Below are positions 9,348 to 19,018 of a DNA stretch of 40,203 nucleotides, one piece after another. The notes beneath the pieces were generated by a model that did no database searches, was not told the DNA's origin, and saw nothing but the letters and a program-made list of their open reading frames with translations. The DNA is from Lysobacter sp. GX 14042. GTDB taxonomy: Bacteria; Pseudomonadota; Gammaproteobacteria; Xanthomonadales; Xanthomonadaceae. Position 1 is the first letter of the stretch. Every line of letters starts with the position of its first letter. The position numbers were made by a program, and so were the translations under genes. The stretch covers positions 1 through 40,203 of the forward strand of contig NZ_JAJUWY010000013.1 of NCBI RefSeq assembly GCF_021390425.1, read 5' to 3'.

Positions 9348-10388
9348 TCAGGGCAGCGGGACCTGCGCCAGCAGGTCCTCGACCAGCCGTTGACCGTCCC
9401 AGCCTTCGGCGGTCGCCTCGTAGCTGGGCAGCACGCGGTGGCGCAGCACGTCGGGCGCCATCGCGCGCACGTCGTCGGGGGTGACGAAATCCCGGCCGGC
9501 CAGCCAGGCATGGGCGCGGGCGCAGCGCTCCAGCGCGATCGAGCCACGCGGGCTGGCGCCCCAGGCGATGCGCCGGGCCAGCGCCTCGTCGTAGCGCGCC
9601 GGGGTACGCGAAGCCAGGACCAGCTCGACCAGGTAACGCTCGACCGCCGGCGCCATGTGCAGGTCCAGCACCTCGGCGCGCGCGGCGAACACCTCGTCCG
9701 CGGTGATGCGGCGGGTGACCGGCGGCGCGGGGCTGCGCGCCAGCCGCGCCCGGTCGCGGGCCAGCTGCAGGATCGCGGCTTCGGCGTCGGCTTCCGGGTA
9801 GCCGATGCGCACGTGCATCAGGAAGCGGTCGAGCTGCGCCTCCGGCAGCGGGAAGGTCCCCTCCTGCTCGATCGGGTTCTGGGTCGCCATCACCAGGAAC
9901 AGTGCCGGCAGCGGGTAGGTGGTGCGGCCCACGGTGACCTGGCGCTCGCCCATCGCCTCCAGCAGCGCCGACTGCACCTTGGCCGGCGCACGGTTGATCT
10001 CGTCGGCCAGCAGCAGCGAATGGAACACCGGGCCGGCCTGGAACTCGAAGCGGCCCTCCTGCGGGCGCCAGACCTCGGTGCCGGTGAGGTCCGCCGGCAG
10101 CAGGTCGGGGGTGAACTGCAGGCGCGCGAAGTCGGCGTCCAGCCGGGCGGCCAAGGCCCGGATCGCACTGGTCTTGGCCAGCCCCGGCGCCCCCTCCACC
10201 AGCAGGTGGCCGTCGGCCAGCAAGGCGATGAGCAGCCGGTCGACCAGCACCTGCTGGCCGATGATCTCGCCCGCCAGCGCCTCGCGCAGCTGGAGGAATG
10301 CCATGCGCAGGGGCGAAGCAGCGGTTGCTTCGGGCGGCGCGGCCTCGTCGGGCCCCGGGACGGGGCCGATGGATACGTCCTGGTGCAT
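9348..10388 (-). CDS. moxR: MoxR-family AAA+ ATPase
   Basis: First gene of the Bat operon; 346 residues. Walker A is GAPGLAKT, Walker B is LLLADEINRAPAKVQSALLEAM, and a sensor-1 region MATQNPIEQEGTFPLPEAQLDRF matches the MoxR subfamily of AAA+ chaperone-like ATPases. The C-terminal lid carries ASPRGSIALERCARAHAWL, a sensor-2-type Arg segment. MoxR proteins usually help mature or insert metal into partner proteins, often together with a VWA protein, and the VWA genes batA and batB are downstream. The first 30 residues are poorly conserved (Pro/Ala/Glu-rich). The 138-base gap upstream holds the pilQ terminator and presumably the operon promoter. The biological client in this organism is unknown. 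Confidence 0.95.
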   Translation of the reverse strand: MHQDVSIGPVPGPDEAAPPEATAASPLRMAFLQLREALAGEIIGQQVLVDRLLIALLADGHLLVEGAPGLAKTSAIRALAARLDADFARLQFTPDLLPADLTGTEVWRPQEGRFEFQAGPVFHSLLLADEINRAPAKVQSALLEAMGERQVTVGRTTYPLPALFLVMATQNPIEQEGTFPLPEAQLDRFLMHVRIGYPEADAEAAILQLARDRARLARSPAPPVTRRITADEVFAARAEVLDLHMAPAVERYLVELVLASRTPARYDEALARRIAWGASPRGSIALERCARAHAWLAGRDFVTPDDVRAMAPDVLRHRVLPSYEATAEGWDGQRLVEDLLAQVPLP

Positions 10389-10485
10389 CGCAGACTCGCT
10401 GGAATACCTGCGCCCGAGTGTGACCGATCGGGCCGTGGGCGTTAAGCGGCAGGGAACAGCGGTTCAGCCGCCCGCCACAACGGAA

Positions 10486-10505
10486 ACGGGGCCCGAAGGC
10501 CCCGT
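10486..10505 (-). terminator. Terminator after pilQ (UUCG tetraloop hairpin)
   Basis: On the minus strand an 8-base perfect stem ACGGGGCC / GGCCCCGT encloses TTCG and is followed by TTTCCGTT. The C(UUCG)G tetraloop is an exceptionally stable RNA cap. It begins 21 bases after the pilQ stop. The T-tract is short, so termination efficiency is uncertain. Confidence 0.65.
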
Positions 10506-10526
10506 CTGTCGCGTCCGTGCCGGGCG

Positions 10527-12491
10527 TCAACCCCGATGGTTGCGCTGCGCGACCTCGAGCACCCGCGGGGTGACGAAGATCAGCAGCTCGGCCTTCTCGT
10601 TGCTACGGCTCTTGTTCTTGAACAGGTTGCCCAGGAACGGGATGTCGCCCAGGAACGGCACCTTGCGCACGTCGTCGCGGTCGCGGAACTCGTATACGCC
10701 GCCGATCACCACGGTCTGGCCATCCTCGATCAGCACCGCGGTGTTGACCTCGCGCTTGGCAATGCGCGGCACGTCGCCGATGGAGGTGTCCACCCAGCCC
10801 TCGACCTCGTCCTTCTTGACGTTGAGGTTGAGGAACACGCGACCGTCGTTGGTGATGGTCGGGGTGACCACCATCTCCAGCAGCACGTCCTTGAATTGCA
10901 CGCTGGGGGTGGCCACGCCACCGGCGGTCGCCGGCTGGATGGTCACGTAGCCGACCTCCTCGCCCTGGCGGATGACCGCCTCGCGCTGGTTGCTGGTGAC
11001 CACGCGCGGGTTGGAGATCACCTCGCCACGGCCCTGCTGCTGCATGGCCGACAGCTCCACGTCGAGCAGGTAGCCGGCGTTGAGGATCGACAGTGCCAGC
11101 GCACCGGCCGGGTTGGTGGCCGCCAGGTCGGTCATCAGCCCACGGGTGATGGTGTTGGTGGTCGGGTCGCCGTCATTGACGGAGTTCATGTTGTCCTGGT
11201 TGGTCTTCAGGTTACCGCTGAAGCCGATATCACCCCCACTGGTGGTGCCACTCACGCCGAAGCGGGCGCCCAGCTCACGGGCAACCGACTCGGTGGCGAT
11301 GACCACCCGGGCCTCGATCACCACCTGGTCGACCGGGCGGTCGATCACCCGGATCAGCTCCTTCATCTCGGCGACCTTCTTGGGCGTGTCGCTGACCATG
11401 AGGGTGTTGGTGCGGGCATCGGCCACCAGCCGGCCGCGCTGGGACATGAAGCCGGTGTCGGTGTTCCCGCCCTGGCCCTGGCTGCCGCCCTGGCCACCGC
11501 CCACACCGCGGGCCTCGGTGAGCGCGGTATAGATCTGCTCGGCGTTGTGGTAGTTGATCTGGATGTACTCGGTGACCAGCTCGACCTTGTTCTCCAGGGC
11601 CGAACGGGCGTCCGCGATCGCCTGCTCGTAGGACGCGATCTCACCCTGCGGGGCGATCCAGATGACGTTGCCGTTGCGACGCTTGTCCAGGCCCTTGGCC
11701 TGCAGGATCAGGTCCAGCGCCTGGTCCCAGGGCACGTTGACCAGCCGCAGGGTCAGGTTGCCCTGGACGTTGTCGGCGGCGACCAGGTTCAGCCCGGCCA
11801 TTTCCGCGATCAGCTGCAGCGCGGTGCGGACCGGCACGTCCTGGAAGTTGAAGGTGACCGGGAGGCCGGAATAGCTGCGGTCGCTGATGGCGCTGTCGAT
11901 GGACTCGGTGGCACCCATCGCGCGCTCGCCCCGGGCCGGCTGGCTGGCTGCCACGTCGACGCGCGGCACCACCTCGACGATGTACTCGTTGCCGGTCTGG
12001 TAGGCCAGCGACTCGTACGCGCCGCCGGTGTTCAGCACCAGGGTGGCGCCGGCACCGCTGGCACGCGCCTCGACCGAGCCGACCGGGGTCGCGAAGTCGG
12101 AAACGTCCAGCGGCCGCTGGAGGTGTGCCGGCAGCTGTGCGTTGGGCACCTTGACGACCACGCGCGAGCCTTCGTTGCGCAGGTCGGGAATGGCGCCCTC
12201 GCCGCTGAAGCGCACGGTCAGCCGCGCCGCGCCGCCCTGGCCGCGCTTGAAGTCGATGTCGGACACGGAGATCGCGCCCGGCAACTGCTTGGCCGGGTCC
12301 GGGCTGCCCAGCGGCGCAGGCTGCACCGCGGTGGTGGCGGCCTGGTCCGACTGCCCGAGCGGCGCGGCATGCACCGCGGTGAAGGCGGCCAGCGCACCCG
12401 CGAGCAGACCCAGGCCGATTCCCCTGCCGGCCCTCCGCCATTGCGGGGAATGCTGCGCACGCTGCGATCGGTTGTTGTTGAAAACGGTCAT
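10527..12491 (-). CDS. pilQ: Type IV pilus secretin PilQ
   Basis: Outer-membrane secretin forming the gated channel for the type IV pilus. The 654-residue precursor has a long n-region, a hydrophobic core (GLGLLAGALAAF) and a predicted cleavage after AVHA (residue 42). AMIN domain sequence follows (VSDIDFKRGQGGAARLTVRFSG), then secretin N0/N1 domains (VTFNFQDVPVRTALQLIAEM) and a Gly/Gln-rich loop. The C-terminal secretin core includes VIRQGEEVGYVT and VFLNLNVKKDEV and ends LLIFVTPRVLE. The ATG at 12491 lies 19 bases after the pilP stop; the frame extends further but MTVFNNNRSQ gives a normal signal peptide. A 16-residue tandem duplication spans the cleavage region. Last gene of pilMNOPQ. Confidence 0.96.
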   Translation of the reverse strand: MTVFNNNRSQRAQHSPQWRRAGRGIGLGLLAGALAAFTAVHAAPLGQSDQAATTAVQPAPLGSPDPAKQLPGAISVSDIDFKRGQGGAARLTVRFSGEGAIPDLRNEGSRVVVKVPNAQLPAHLQRPLDVSDFATPVGSVEARASGAGATLVLNTGGAYESLAYQTGNEYIVEVVPRVDVAASQPARGERAMGATESIDSAISDRSYSGLPVTFNFQDVPVRTALQLIAEMAGLNLVAADNVQGNLTLRLVNVPWDQALDLILQAKGLDKRRNGNVIWIAPQGEIASYEQAIADARSALENKVELVTEYIQINYHNAEQIYTALTEARGVGGGQGGSQGQGGNTDTGFMSQRGRLVADARTNTLMVSDTPKKVAEMKELIRVIDRPVDQVVIEARVVIATESVARELGARFGVSGTTSGGDIGFSGNLKTNQDNMNSVNDGDPTTNTITRGLMTDLAATNPAGALALSILNAGYLLDVELSAMQQQGRGEVISNPRVVTSNQREAVIRQGEEVGYVTIQPATAGGVATPSVQFKDVLLEMVVTPTITNDGRVFLNLNVKKDEVEGWVDTSIGDVPRIAKREVNTAVLIEDGQTVVIGGVYEFRDRDDVRKVPFLGDIPFLGNLFKNKSRSNEKAELLIFVTPRVLEVAQRNHRG

Positions 12492-12510
12492 CGTGCTATT
12501 CCCCCAATCC

Positions 12511-13056
12511 TCAATTGTCTTCCAGCGCGATCGACGCAGGCCGTTCCAGCCAGCCACCTGCGCCATCGGGCACCAGTTCCACCAGTTCCACGCGGTCCTC
12601 GAACACGCCGGTCACCCGGCCGTCGCTCTGGCCCATGTAATCGCCCGGGCGCACCCGGTAGGTCACCTTGTCCGGCGCCATCATCAGCGCCGCCAGTGCG
12701 CCGCCGGTACCCAGGGTCCCGACCATGTCCAGGCTGTCGAGCGGGAACTGCTCGAGCGTCTGCTTGCGGCGGTCGGAGTCGGGCCGCGGCCCGTTCGCGT
12801 CGTCGCGGTCGGTGAAGGCATTGGAGAACGGGTCGCGCAGGTCCTGCGCGGCGTACTCGAAAGTCTCGAACTGGCGCATCACCGGCAGCGGATCCAGCGG
12901 CGGCGCCGGCCGGGCGCGCACCTCGGCGGCCCAGTTCTCCAGGTTGGGCGCCTCGCCCGGCGTGCTGGTGATGCCGCGCGAGCAGGCGGCCGCCAGCAGG
13001 GCCAGCGCAGCCACGGCGGCCAGCCGGACCGAACGGTCGTGAATGGACACGGCCAT
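12511..13056 (-). CDS. pilP: Pilus assembly lipoprotein PilP
   Basis: Inner-membrane-anchored lipoprotein that links the PilN/PilO alignment complex to the PilQ secretin across the periplasm. The 181-residue precursor has a lipoprotein signal with lipobox LAAAC and Cys25 as the predicted lipidated residue. A flexible stretch with YAAQDLRDPFSNAF follows, which is the conserved PilP segment that contacts PilNO. The C-terminal beta domain contains YRVRPGDYMGQSDGRVTG. The start overlaps the pilO stop by one base (TGATG). Length and motif order match the family. Confidence 0.95.
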   Translation of the reverse strand: MAVSIHDRSVRLAAVAALALLAAACSRGITSTPGEAPNLENWAAEVRARPAPPLDPLPVMRQFETFEYAAQDLRDPFSNAFTDRDDANGPRPDSDRRKQTLEQFPLDSLDMVGTLGTGGALAALMMAPDKVTYRVRPGDYMGQSDGRVTGVFEDRVELVELVPDGAGGWLERPASIALEDN

Positions 13057-13703
13057 CAGCCTTCCTCCCCTTCCTGCATCGCGGCAACCTCATCCTCGTC
13101 GAGGTAGCGGTAGGTCTTGACCGTCCCGGCCAGTTCCAGCGGCGCGTTGGCGCGGATACCGGCCTCGCTGTTGCCGCGCGGCTTCAGCGAGATGTCGTGC
13201 ATGGTCATGATCACCACCCGCGGCAGCGAGGCCACGCCGCTGACGAAACCGCCGAACTGGTGGTAGCTGCCGACCATGCGCAGCGCGATCGGCTTCTCGG
13301 CATAGAACTCCATCGGCACTTCCGGGCCGGGCTGGAACAGCTCGTTGGAGATGCCGGTGGCGATCGCGGTCTGCGAGATGTCGGTGATCAGGTCCGGCAT
13401 CTCGGTCTTGCTGGGCAGCTGGCGCAGCATCTGCTGCAGCTGCTGCTCCATGTGCGCCAGCTGCTGCTTGAGCGGCTCCAGGTTGGAGGCGCGGCCCTGC
13501 TTTTTCTCGAACTCGGCGCGCAGCTCGGTCTCGGTGCTTTCCAGCCCGCGCAGGGTCTCGCGCTGGTCGCGCACGAACAGCCACCAGGCCAGGCCGACGA
13601 TCAGCACGGCGACCAGGACGTACAGCCCGGTCTTGGCCTCGCGCGGCCAGCCGCCGATGTTGTTGAAGTCGAGTTCGCGCAGGTTGATCTTCTTGCGGCT
13701 CAC
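13056..13703 (-). CDS. pilO: Type IV pilus inner-membrane protein PilO
   Basis: Bitopic inner-membrane protein that pairs with PilN to form the periplasmic alignment platform of the type IV pilus. In its 215 residues, a short cytoplasmic start (MSRKKINLRELDFNNIGGWP) precedes one transmembrane helix at about 27-45 (LYVLVAVLIVGLAWWLFV), a coiled-coil with KQQLAHMEQQLQQMLRQLP, and a ferredoxin-like domain with YHQFGGFVSGVASLPRVV. The start codon is GTG at 13703, overlapping the pilN stop as GTGA. No oddities. Confidence 0.95.
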   Translation of the reverse strand: MSRKKINLRELDFNNIGGWPREAKTGLYVLVAVLIVGLAWWLFVRDQRETLRGLESTETELRAEFEKKQGRASNLEPLKQQLAHMEQQLQQMLRQLPSKTEMPDLITDISQTAIATGISNELFQPGPEVPMEFYAEKPIALRMVGSYHQFGGFVSGVASLPRVVIMTMHDISLKPRGNSEAGIRANAPLELAGTVKTYRYLDEDEVAAMQEGEEG

Positions 13704-14523
13704 GATCCGGCTCCTTCGGCGGCGTCGGCGGCGTCGGCGGAGGCCGGTTCGGCCTCGACCGGCTCGGCGGCATCGGCACTGTCGGCACTGTCGGCACTGT
13801 CGGCGCCGGTGCCGGTGCCGGCAGCACCCTCTTCAGCGTCGGCGGGGGCGGCGTCCGCGGCGTCCGCGGCACCCGGCTCCGCGGCCGTGTCGCTGGCCGG
13901 CTCGCCGGCCTCCAGTGCGAGCGCCTCGGACACTGGCGGTGCCGGATCCGGAATGCCGTCGCCGTCCTCGTCCAGCGGCGCGTTGGGATTGGCCAGCTTG
14001 ACGGTGAGCGTGAACTGGTAGGGCAGTCCCTGCTCGAAACCCTTGGCCTCGATGATCGACAGCTCCGGACGGGTCATCCAGCCGGAACCCTCCAGGTTGC
14101 GCATGTAGGTACTGACGCGGGTGTTGGACTGCGCCCGGCCGTCCAGGGTGAGCGTCTCGCTGTCCTGCTTGAGCGAGGTCAACACCACGCCGTCGGGAAT
14201 GGTGCGCACCAGCGAATCGAACAGGTGGACCATCTGCGAGCGGTTGGCCTGGAGCTTCTCGATGACTTCCTTGCGCGCCAGCAGGCGTGCCTTCTGCACG
14301 TCGAGCGCGTCGATCTCCTTGATCTGCTCGTCGACCGTGGCGATCTGCGCCTTGAGGTAGTCGTTGCGCTCGCGCTGGCCGTCGATCTGGCTGTTGTGCC
14401 AGGAAATGATCACGAACGACAGCAGCACCGCGCCCAGCACCGCGAGCGCCAGGGTGCCCATCGCTTCCTTCTGGCGCTGGCGCCGCCGCTCGGCGCGCCA
14501 GGGCAACAGGTTGATCCGCGCCA

Positions 14524-14524
<1 letters not shown>
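13700..14524 (-). CDS. pilN: Type IV pilus inner-membrane protein PilN with repeat-encoded acidic tail
   Basis: Bitopic inner-membrane partner of PilO; its cytoplasmic N-terminus docks on PilM. The N-terminus MARINLLPWR is the canonical PilM-binding motif INLLPWR. A transmembrane helix covers residues about 23-42, then a coiled-coil, then the ferredoxin-like fold with TIPDGVVLTSLKQ and YMRNLEGSGW, ending near residue 178. After this normal core the protein continues for almost 100 residues. A DEDGDGIPD segment (185-193) resembles a calcium-binding loop, and a low-complexity Ala/Asp/Glu/Ser tail is encoded partly by 9-base tandem repeats. The length of 274 residues is well above the roughly 180-220 typical of PilN. 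Start overlaps the pilM stop (TGATG). Confidence 0.95.
13721..13869 (-). repeat. 9-base in-frame tandem repeats in the 3' end of pilN
   Basis: Plus-strand sequence shows TCGGCACTG three times in a row (13773-13799), GGCGTCGGC-type units near 13721-13739, and GCGTCCGCG twice near 13851-13869. Each unit is nine bases, so copy-number changes keep the pilN frame. They encode Ser-Ala-Asp and Ala-Ala-Asp steps in the tail. Confidence 0.8.
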
Positions 14525-15665
<1,141 letters not shown>

Positions 15666-15760
15666 CCCTTTCAACCAGTAACTGCCCACCAGCGCACCTT
15701 TCTGCCACTGGGCGGCGGGCGCCGGCGCACGCGGCCACGAGGCGGGCTTTGCCCCTCCTC

Positions 15761-15766
15761 TATACT
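15761..15766 (+). promoter_or_regulatory. Candidate -10 element of ponA
   Basis: TATACT lies 31 bases before the ponA ATG in the pilM-ponA divergent gap. It matches the -10 consensus at 5 of 6 positions, but no clear -35 is seen 16-18 bases upstream. Confidence 0.35.
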
Positions 15767-15796
15767 GCCCCGCCCGACCCTGCCTTCCGGACGCCG

Positions 15797-18283
15797 ATGT
15801 CGCCCCGACTCCGCCGAATCCTCCGCTGGACCCTGCTGGGCTTCGCAACGCTGGTGCTGGTCGGCGCCGTCGTGGCCGGCATGCTGTACGCCCGCATCGC
15901 CCGCGACCTGCCGGACGTGGAAACCCTGCGCGACGTCGAGCTGCAGGAGCCGATGTACGTGCACGCCTCGGACGGCTCGCTGATCGCGGTGTTCGGCGAG
16001 ATGCGCCGCTACCCGGTCTCCATCGAGGAGGTCCCCGAGCGCTTCAAGCAGGCCTTCATCGCGATCGAGGACTCGGGCTTCTACGAGCACCATGGCGTCG
16101 ACTTCCGCGGCGTGGCGCGGGCGGTCTGGCTGCTGGCGACCACCGACGGCGAGCGCGTGCCCGGCGGCTCGACCATCACCCAGCAGGTCGCCCGGCAGTT
16201 CTTCCTCAGCGCCGAGTACAGCTACACCCGCAAGGCCGCCGAGATGGTGCTGGCGCTGCGGATGGAGCGCGAGCTGAGCAAGGACGAGATCCTCGAGCTC
16301 TACCTCAACAACAGCTTCTTCGGCAATCGCGCCTACGGGATCGGCGCGGCGGCGGAGTTCTATTACGGCAAGACGCTGGCCGAGCTCGACCTGGACGAGA
16401 TGGCCGCGCTGGCCGGCACGCCCAAGTTCCCGTCCAGCGCCAACCCGCTGAGCAACCCGGCACGTTCCAAGGTCCGTCGCGACTACATTCTCCAGCGCAT
16501 GGCGACGCTGGGCTTCATCAGCCCGGCCGAGCGCGACGCCGCCCAGGCGGTGGCGATGCATGCCAGCCCGCACGAGCCGCCGATCCAGCTCTACGCGCCC
16601 TACGTGGCGGAGATGGTCCGCCAGCAGATGGTCGAGCGCTATGGCGCCGAGGCCCTGACCCGCGGCTACCGCGTCACCACCACCATCGACGCCGGCATGC
16701 AGCGCGCGGCGAACCAGGCGGTGCGCGACGGGCTGGTGACCTACGACCGGCGCCACGGCTGGCACGGGGTCGAGCAGCAATTCGAGCTCGGCGCCGACGA
16801 GGATGCGGAGGAAGTCCGTACGCGCCTGCGCGGCATCCCGACCCAGGTCGACATGGTCCCGTCGATCGTGCTGGCGACCGGCAACGGCACGGCCACGGTG
16901 GTGCTGCCCAGCGGGCGCGAGATCGAGCTGGGCCGCGACGACGGCTGGGGTGGCAAGAGCCCGGCCGCGCTGCTGGCCCGCGGCGACCTGGTCCGCGTGT
17001 ACCGCGACAGCGAAGCCGGCGGGGAAGAAGGCGATGACGCGGACCCGCGCTATCGCCTGACCCAGATCCCGCGGGCCCAGACCGCACTGGTGTCGATGGA
17101 GGCCGACACCGGCGCGCTGCGTGCGATCAACGGCGGCTTCAGCTTCGCCGGCAGCAAGTTCAACCGCGCCACCCAGGCCAGGCGCCAGCCTGGTTCGAGC
17201 TACAAGCCGTTCCTGTACGCCGCCGCGCTGGAGAAAGGCTTCAATCCGGCCTCGGTCGTGCTCGACGCCCCGGTGGTGTTCCAGGACCGCGCCGGCAACG
17301 TCTGGCGACCGCAGAACGACGACGGCAAGTTCATCGGTCCGATGCGCCTGCGCGATGCCCTGGTGCGCTCGCGCAATCTGGTCTCGGTGCGCCTGCTGCA
17401 GGCGATCGGCATCGAGTACGTGCGCAACTATGTCAGCCACTTCGGCTTCGACAAGGAAAGCCTGCCGCCGAACCTGTCGATGTCGCTGGGCACCGCGTCG
17501 CTGACCCCGCTGTCGGTGGCACGCGGGTATGCCTCGTTCGCCAACGGCGGCTTCCGGATCGAGCCGTGGCTGATCGGCGAGGTCCGTGACCGCGATGGCG
17601 TGGTGATCTTCGAGGAGCAGCCGGCGATCGCCTGCCGCCACTGCGCCGGCGCGGCCGGCAGCGCAGTGGTGCAACAAGCGGACGACACCGTCGGCGGCTT
17701 CAACTTCGGCCCCAGCGCCCCGCCGCCACCCGCACCAGCGGCAGGCGACGAGGCCCCGGCCCGGGAGGTCCAGACGCTACCCGCCGGCGCCGAACTGGCC
17801 CCGCGCGCGATCGACCCGCGGGTGGCCTGGCAGATGCATTCCATGCTCAAGGACGTGGTCAAGCGCGGCACCGGGCGGCAGGCACTGTCGCTGGAACGCG
17901 AGGACGTGGGTGGCAAGACCGGCTCGACCAACGAGCACCGCGATGCCTGGTTCTCAGGCTTCGGCGGCGGGCTGGTGACCACCGTCTGGGTGGGCCGCGA
18001 CGATTTCACCTCGCTCGGCTACCGCGAGTACGGCGGCCGCTCCGCACTGCCGGTCTGGATCGAGTTCATGCGCGAGGCACTGGACGGCCGGCCGCTGACC
18101 GACGACACGCCGCCCGACGGCATGATCCAGGTTTCGGTGGCCGCCAACGGGCGGCTGCTGCCCGAAGGCAGCGGCGGCATCACCGAGTGGGTGAAGGCCG
18201 AAGACCTGGAGCGGATGCAGGGCTGGTCGGACTGGGAGGCCGATGAATCGGTCCCCACCGAAGAGGTCTTCGACATCTTCTGA
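15797..18283 (+). CDS. mrcA: Penicillin-binding protein 1A (bifunctional glycosyltransferase/transpeptidase)
   Basis: Class A PBP that polymerises lipid II and cross-links peptidoglycan. The 828-residue protein has a short cytoplasmic start, a transmembrane helix at about 11-31, and a GT51 domain with [15 protein letters not shown] (catalytic Glu91) and [14 protein letters not shown]. An OB-like insert with a long acidic segment follows. The transpeptidase domain has SSYK (nucleophile Ser467, Lys470), SRN in [11 protein letters not shown], and KTG in [16 protein letters not shown] Pro/Ala-rich stretch (about 640-665) separates the last two motifs. The ATG at 15797 ([14 protein letters not shown]) gives the canonical start; a 16-codon extension upstream would cross the TATACT promoter element. 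ponA next to pilMNOPQ is a conserved gammaproteobacterial arrangement. Confidence 0.97.
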   Translation: MSPRLRRILRWTLLGFATLVLVGAVVAGMLYARIARDLPDVETLRDVELQEPMYVHASDGSLIAVFGEMRRYPVSIEEVPERFKQAFIAIEDSGFYEHHGVDFRGVARAVWLLATTDGERVPGGSTITQQVARQFFLSAEYSYTRKAAEMVLALRMERELSKDEILELYLNNSFFGNRAYGIGAAAEFYYGKTLAELDLDEMAALAGTPKFPSSANPLSNPARSKVRRDYILQRMATLGFISPAERDAAQAVAMHASPHEPPIQLYAPYVAEMVRQQMVERYGAEALTRGYRVTTTIDAGMQRAANQAVRDGLVTYDRRHGWHGVEQQFELGADEDAEEVRTRLRGIPTQVDMVPSIVLATGNGTATVVLPSGREIELGRDDGWGGKSPAALLARGDLVRVYRDSEAGGEEGDDADPRYRLTQIPRAQTALVSMEADTGALRAINGGFSFAGSKFNRATQARRQPGSSYKPFLYAAALEKGFNPASVVLDAPVVFQDRAGNVWRPQNDDGKFIGPMRLRDALVRSRNLVSVRLLQAIGIEYVRNYVSHFGFDKESLPPNLSMSLGTASLTPLSVARGYASFANGGFRIEPWLIGEVRDRDGVVIFEEQPAIACRHCAGAAGSAVVQQADDTVGGFNFGPSAPPPPAPAAGDEAPAREVQTLPAGAELAPRAIDPRVAWQMHSMLKDVVKRGTGRQALSLEREDVGGKTGSTNEHRDAWFSGFGGGLVTTVWVGRDDFTSLGYREYGGRSALPVWIEFMREALDGRPLTDDTPPDGMIQVSVAANGRLLPEGSGGITEWVKAEDLERMQGWSDWEADESVPTEEVFDIF

Positions 18284-18337
18284 GCGTGCTAGCGTGGACT
18301 CCGGCGCACGGCAGGACCCGTGCGGGAGGAGCTCGCC

Positions 18338-18943
18338 ATGTCCCGCAACCCGCGGCTGGAACAGCGCCGCCTGCGGGTGGCCCAGGAAGCCGCGCGCATG
18401 CTCGCCGAGGGCGGCCTGGGTGACTACACTCAGGCCAAGCTGAAGGCCGCCCGCCGGCTCGGCTTCCGCGACGAGGCCTCGCTACCGCACAACACCGATG
18501 TCGAGCAGGCCCTGCTGGAATACCGGCGCCTGTTCCATCCGGACGCCGGCGAGGCGTTGCGCGCCAGCCGCCGCGCCGCACTGGCTGCGATGGAGTTCCT
18601 CGTCCCCTTCCAGCCAAGGCTGGTGGGTCCGGTGCTGGAGGGAACGGGCGATGCCTCGACCCCGGTCAGCCTGCACCTGCACAGCGAGGATCCGGACGCG
18701 GTGCCGCGCTTCCTCGACCAGCACGGCATCCCCGCCTCGCCCGGGGAGCGCATGGTGCGGCTGGACGGCGAACGCCGCGCGCGGGTTCCCGCCTGGCATC
18801 TGGAAGCCGACGGCATCGGCTTTGAACTGCTGGTGCTGCCACCGGCGGTGCTGCGCCAGGCCCCGCTGTCGCCGGTGGACGACAAGCCGATGCAGCGGGC
18901 TTCGGCCGGGCGGCTGCGGGAGTTGCTGGGCGGGGACGGTTGA
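18338..18943 (+). CDS. Conserved hypothetical protein (helical N-terminus)
   Basis: A 201-residue cytoplasmic protein of unknown function. The N-terminal part is helical and charged, with QEAARMLAEGGLGDYTQAK and KAARRLGFRDEASLP, then EQALLEYRRLF and a long helix rich in Ala/Arg. The C-terminal half has alternating beta-type segments (VSLHLHSEDPDAVPRFL, IGFELLVLPPAVLRQ). I recall related proteobacterial proteins with this N-terminal signature, sometimes mislabelled as UDP-N-acetylmuramate-alanine ligase. No ligase or nucleotidyltransferase active-site motif is visible, so I do not assign one. The ATG at 18338 follows GGGAGGAG by 6 bases, which settles the start against a GTG 18 bases upstream. 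It lies 54 bases after ponA, so cotranscription is possible. Confidence 0.85.
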   Translation: MSRNPRLEQRRLRVAQEAARMLAEGGLGDYTQAKLKAARRLGFRDEASLPHNTDVEQALLEYRRLFHPDAGEALRASRRAALAAMEFLVPFQPRLVGPVLEGTGDASTPVSLHLHSEDPDAVPRFLDQHGIPASPGERMVRLDGERRARVPAWHLEADGIGFELLVLPPAVLRQAPLSPVDDKPMQRASAGRLRELLGGDG

Positions 18944-18971
18944 CCCGGAGGGCATCCGGAGTGCCGCATAC

Positions 18972-18997
18972 AAAAACGCCCCGCGATGCGGGGCGTT
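18972..18997 (-). terminator. Rho-independent terminator of gltA
   Basis: A perfect 10-base stem AACGCCCCGC / GCGGGGCGTT with a three-base loop (18985-18987) lies just after the gltA stop. On the minus strand it ends in TTTTTTG-like uridines (plus-strand A run 18972-18976), giving a classic intrinsic terminator. It could also stop transcripts of the convergent hypothetical gene. Confidence 0.85.
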
Positions 18998-19018
18998 CTC
19001 GTAGATGGGGAAGGCGCC

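Noticed and set aside
10536-12815. Plus-strand open frame of 759 codons opposite pilQ/pilP
   Set aside because: Shadow of pilQ; composition dominated by V, D, G, H, L and Q with no recognisable family.
13721-13869. Possible CRISPR or minisatellite array
   Set aside because: Nine-base units without spacers lie inside the pilN frame; they encode an Ala/Asp/Ser tail and are not CRISPR repeats.
15671-17677. Minus-strand open frame of 668 codons opposite ponA
   Set aside because: Antisense to the GT51/transpeptidase gene, low complexity, no motif.
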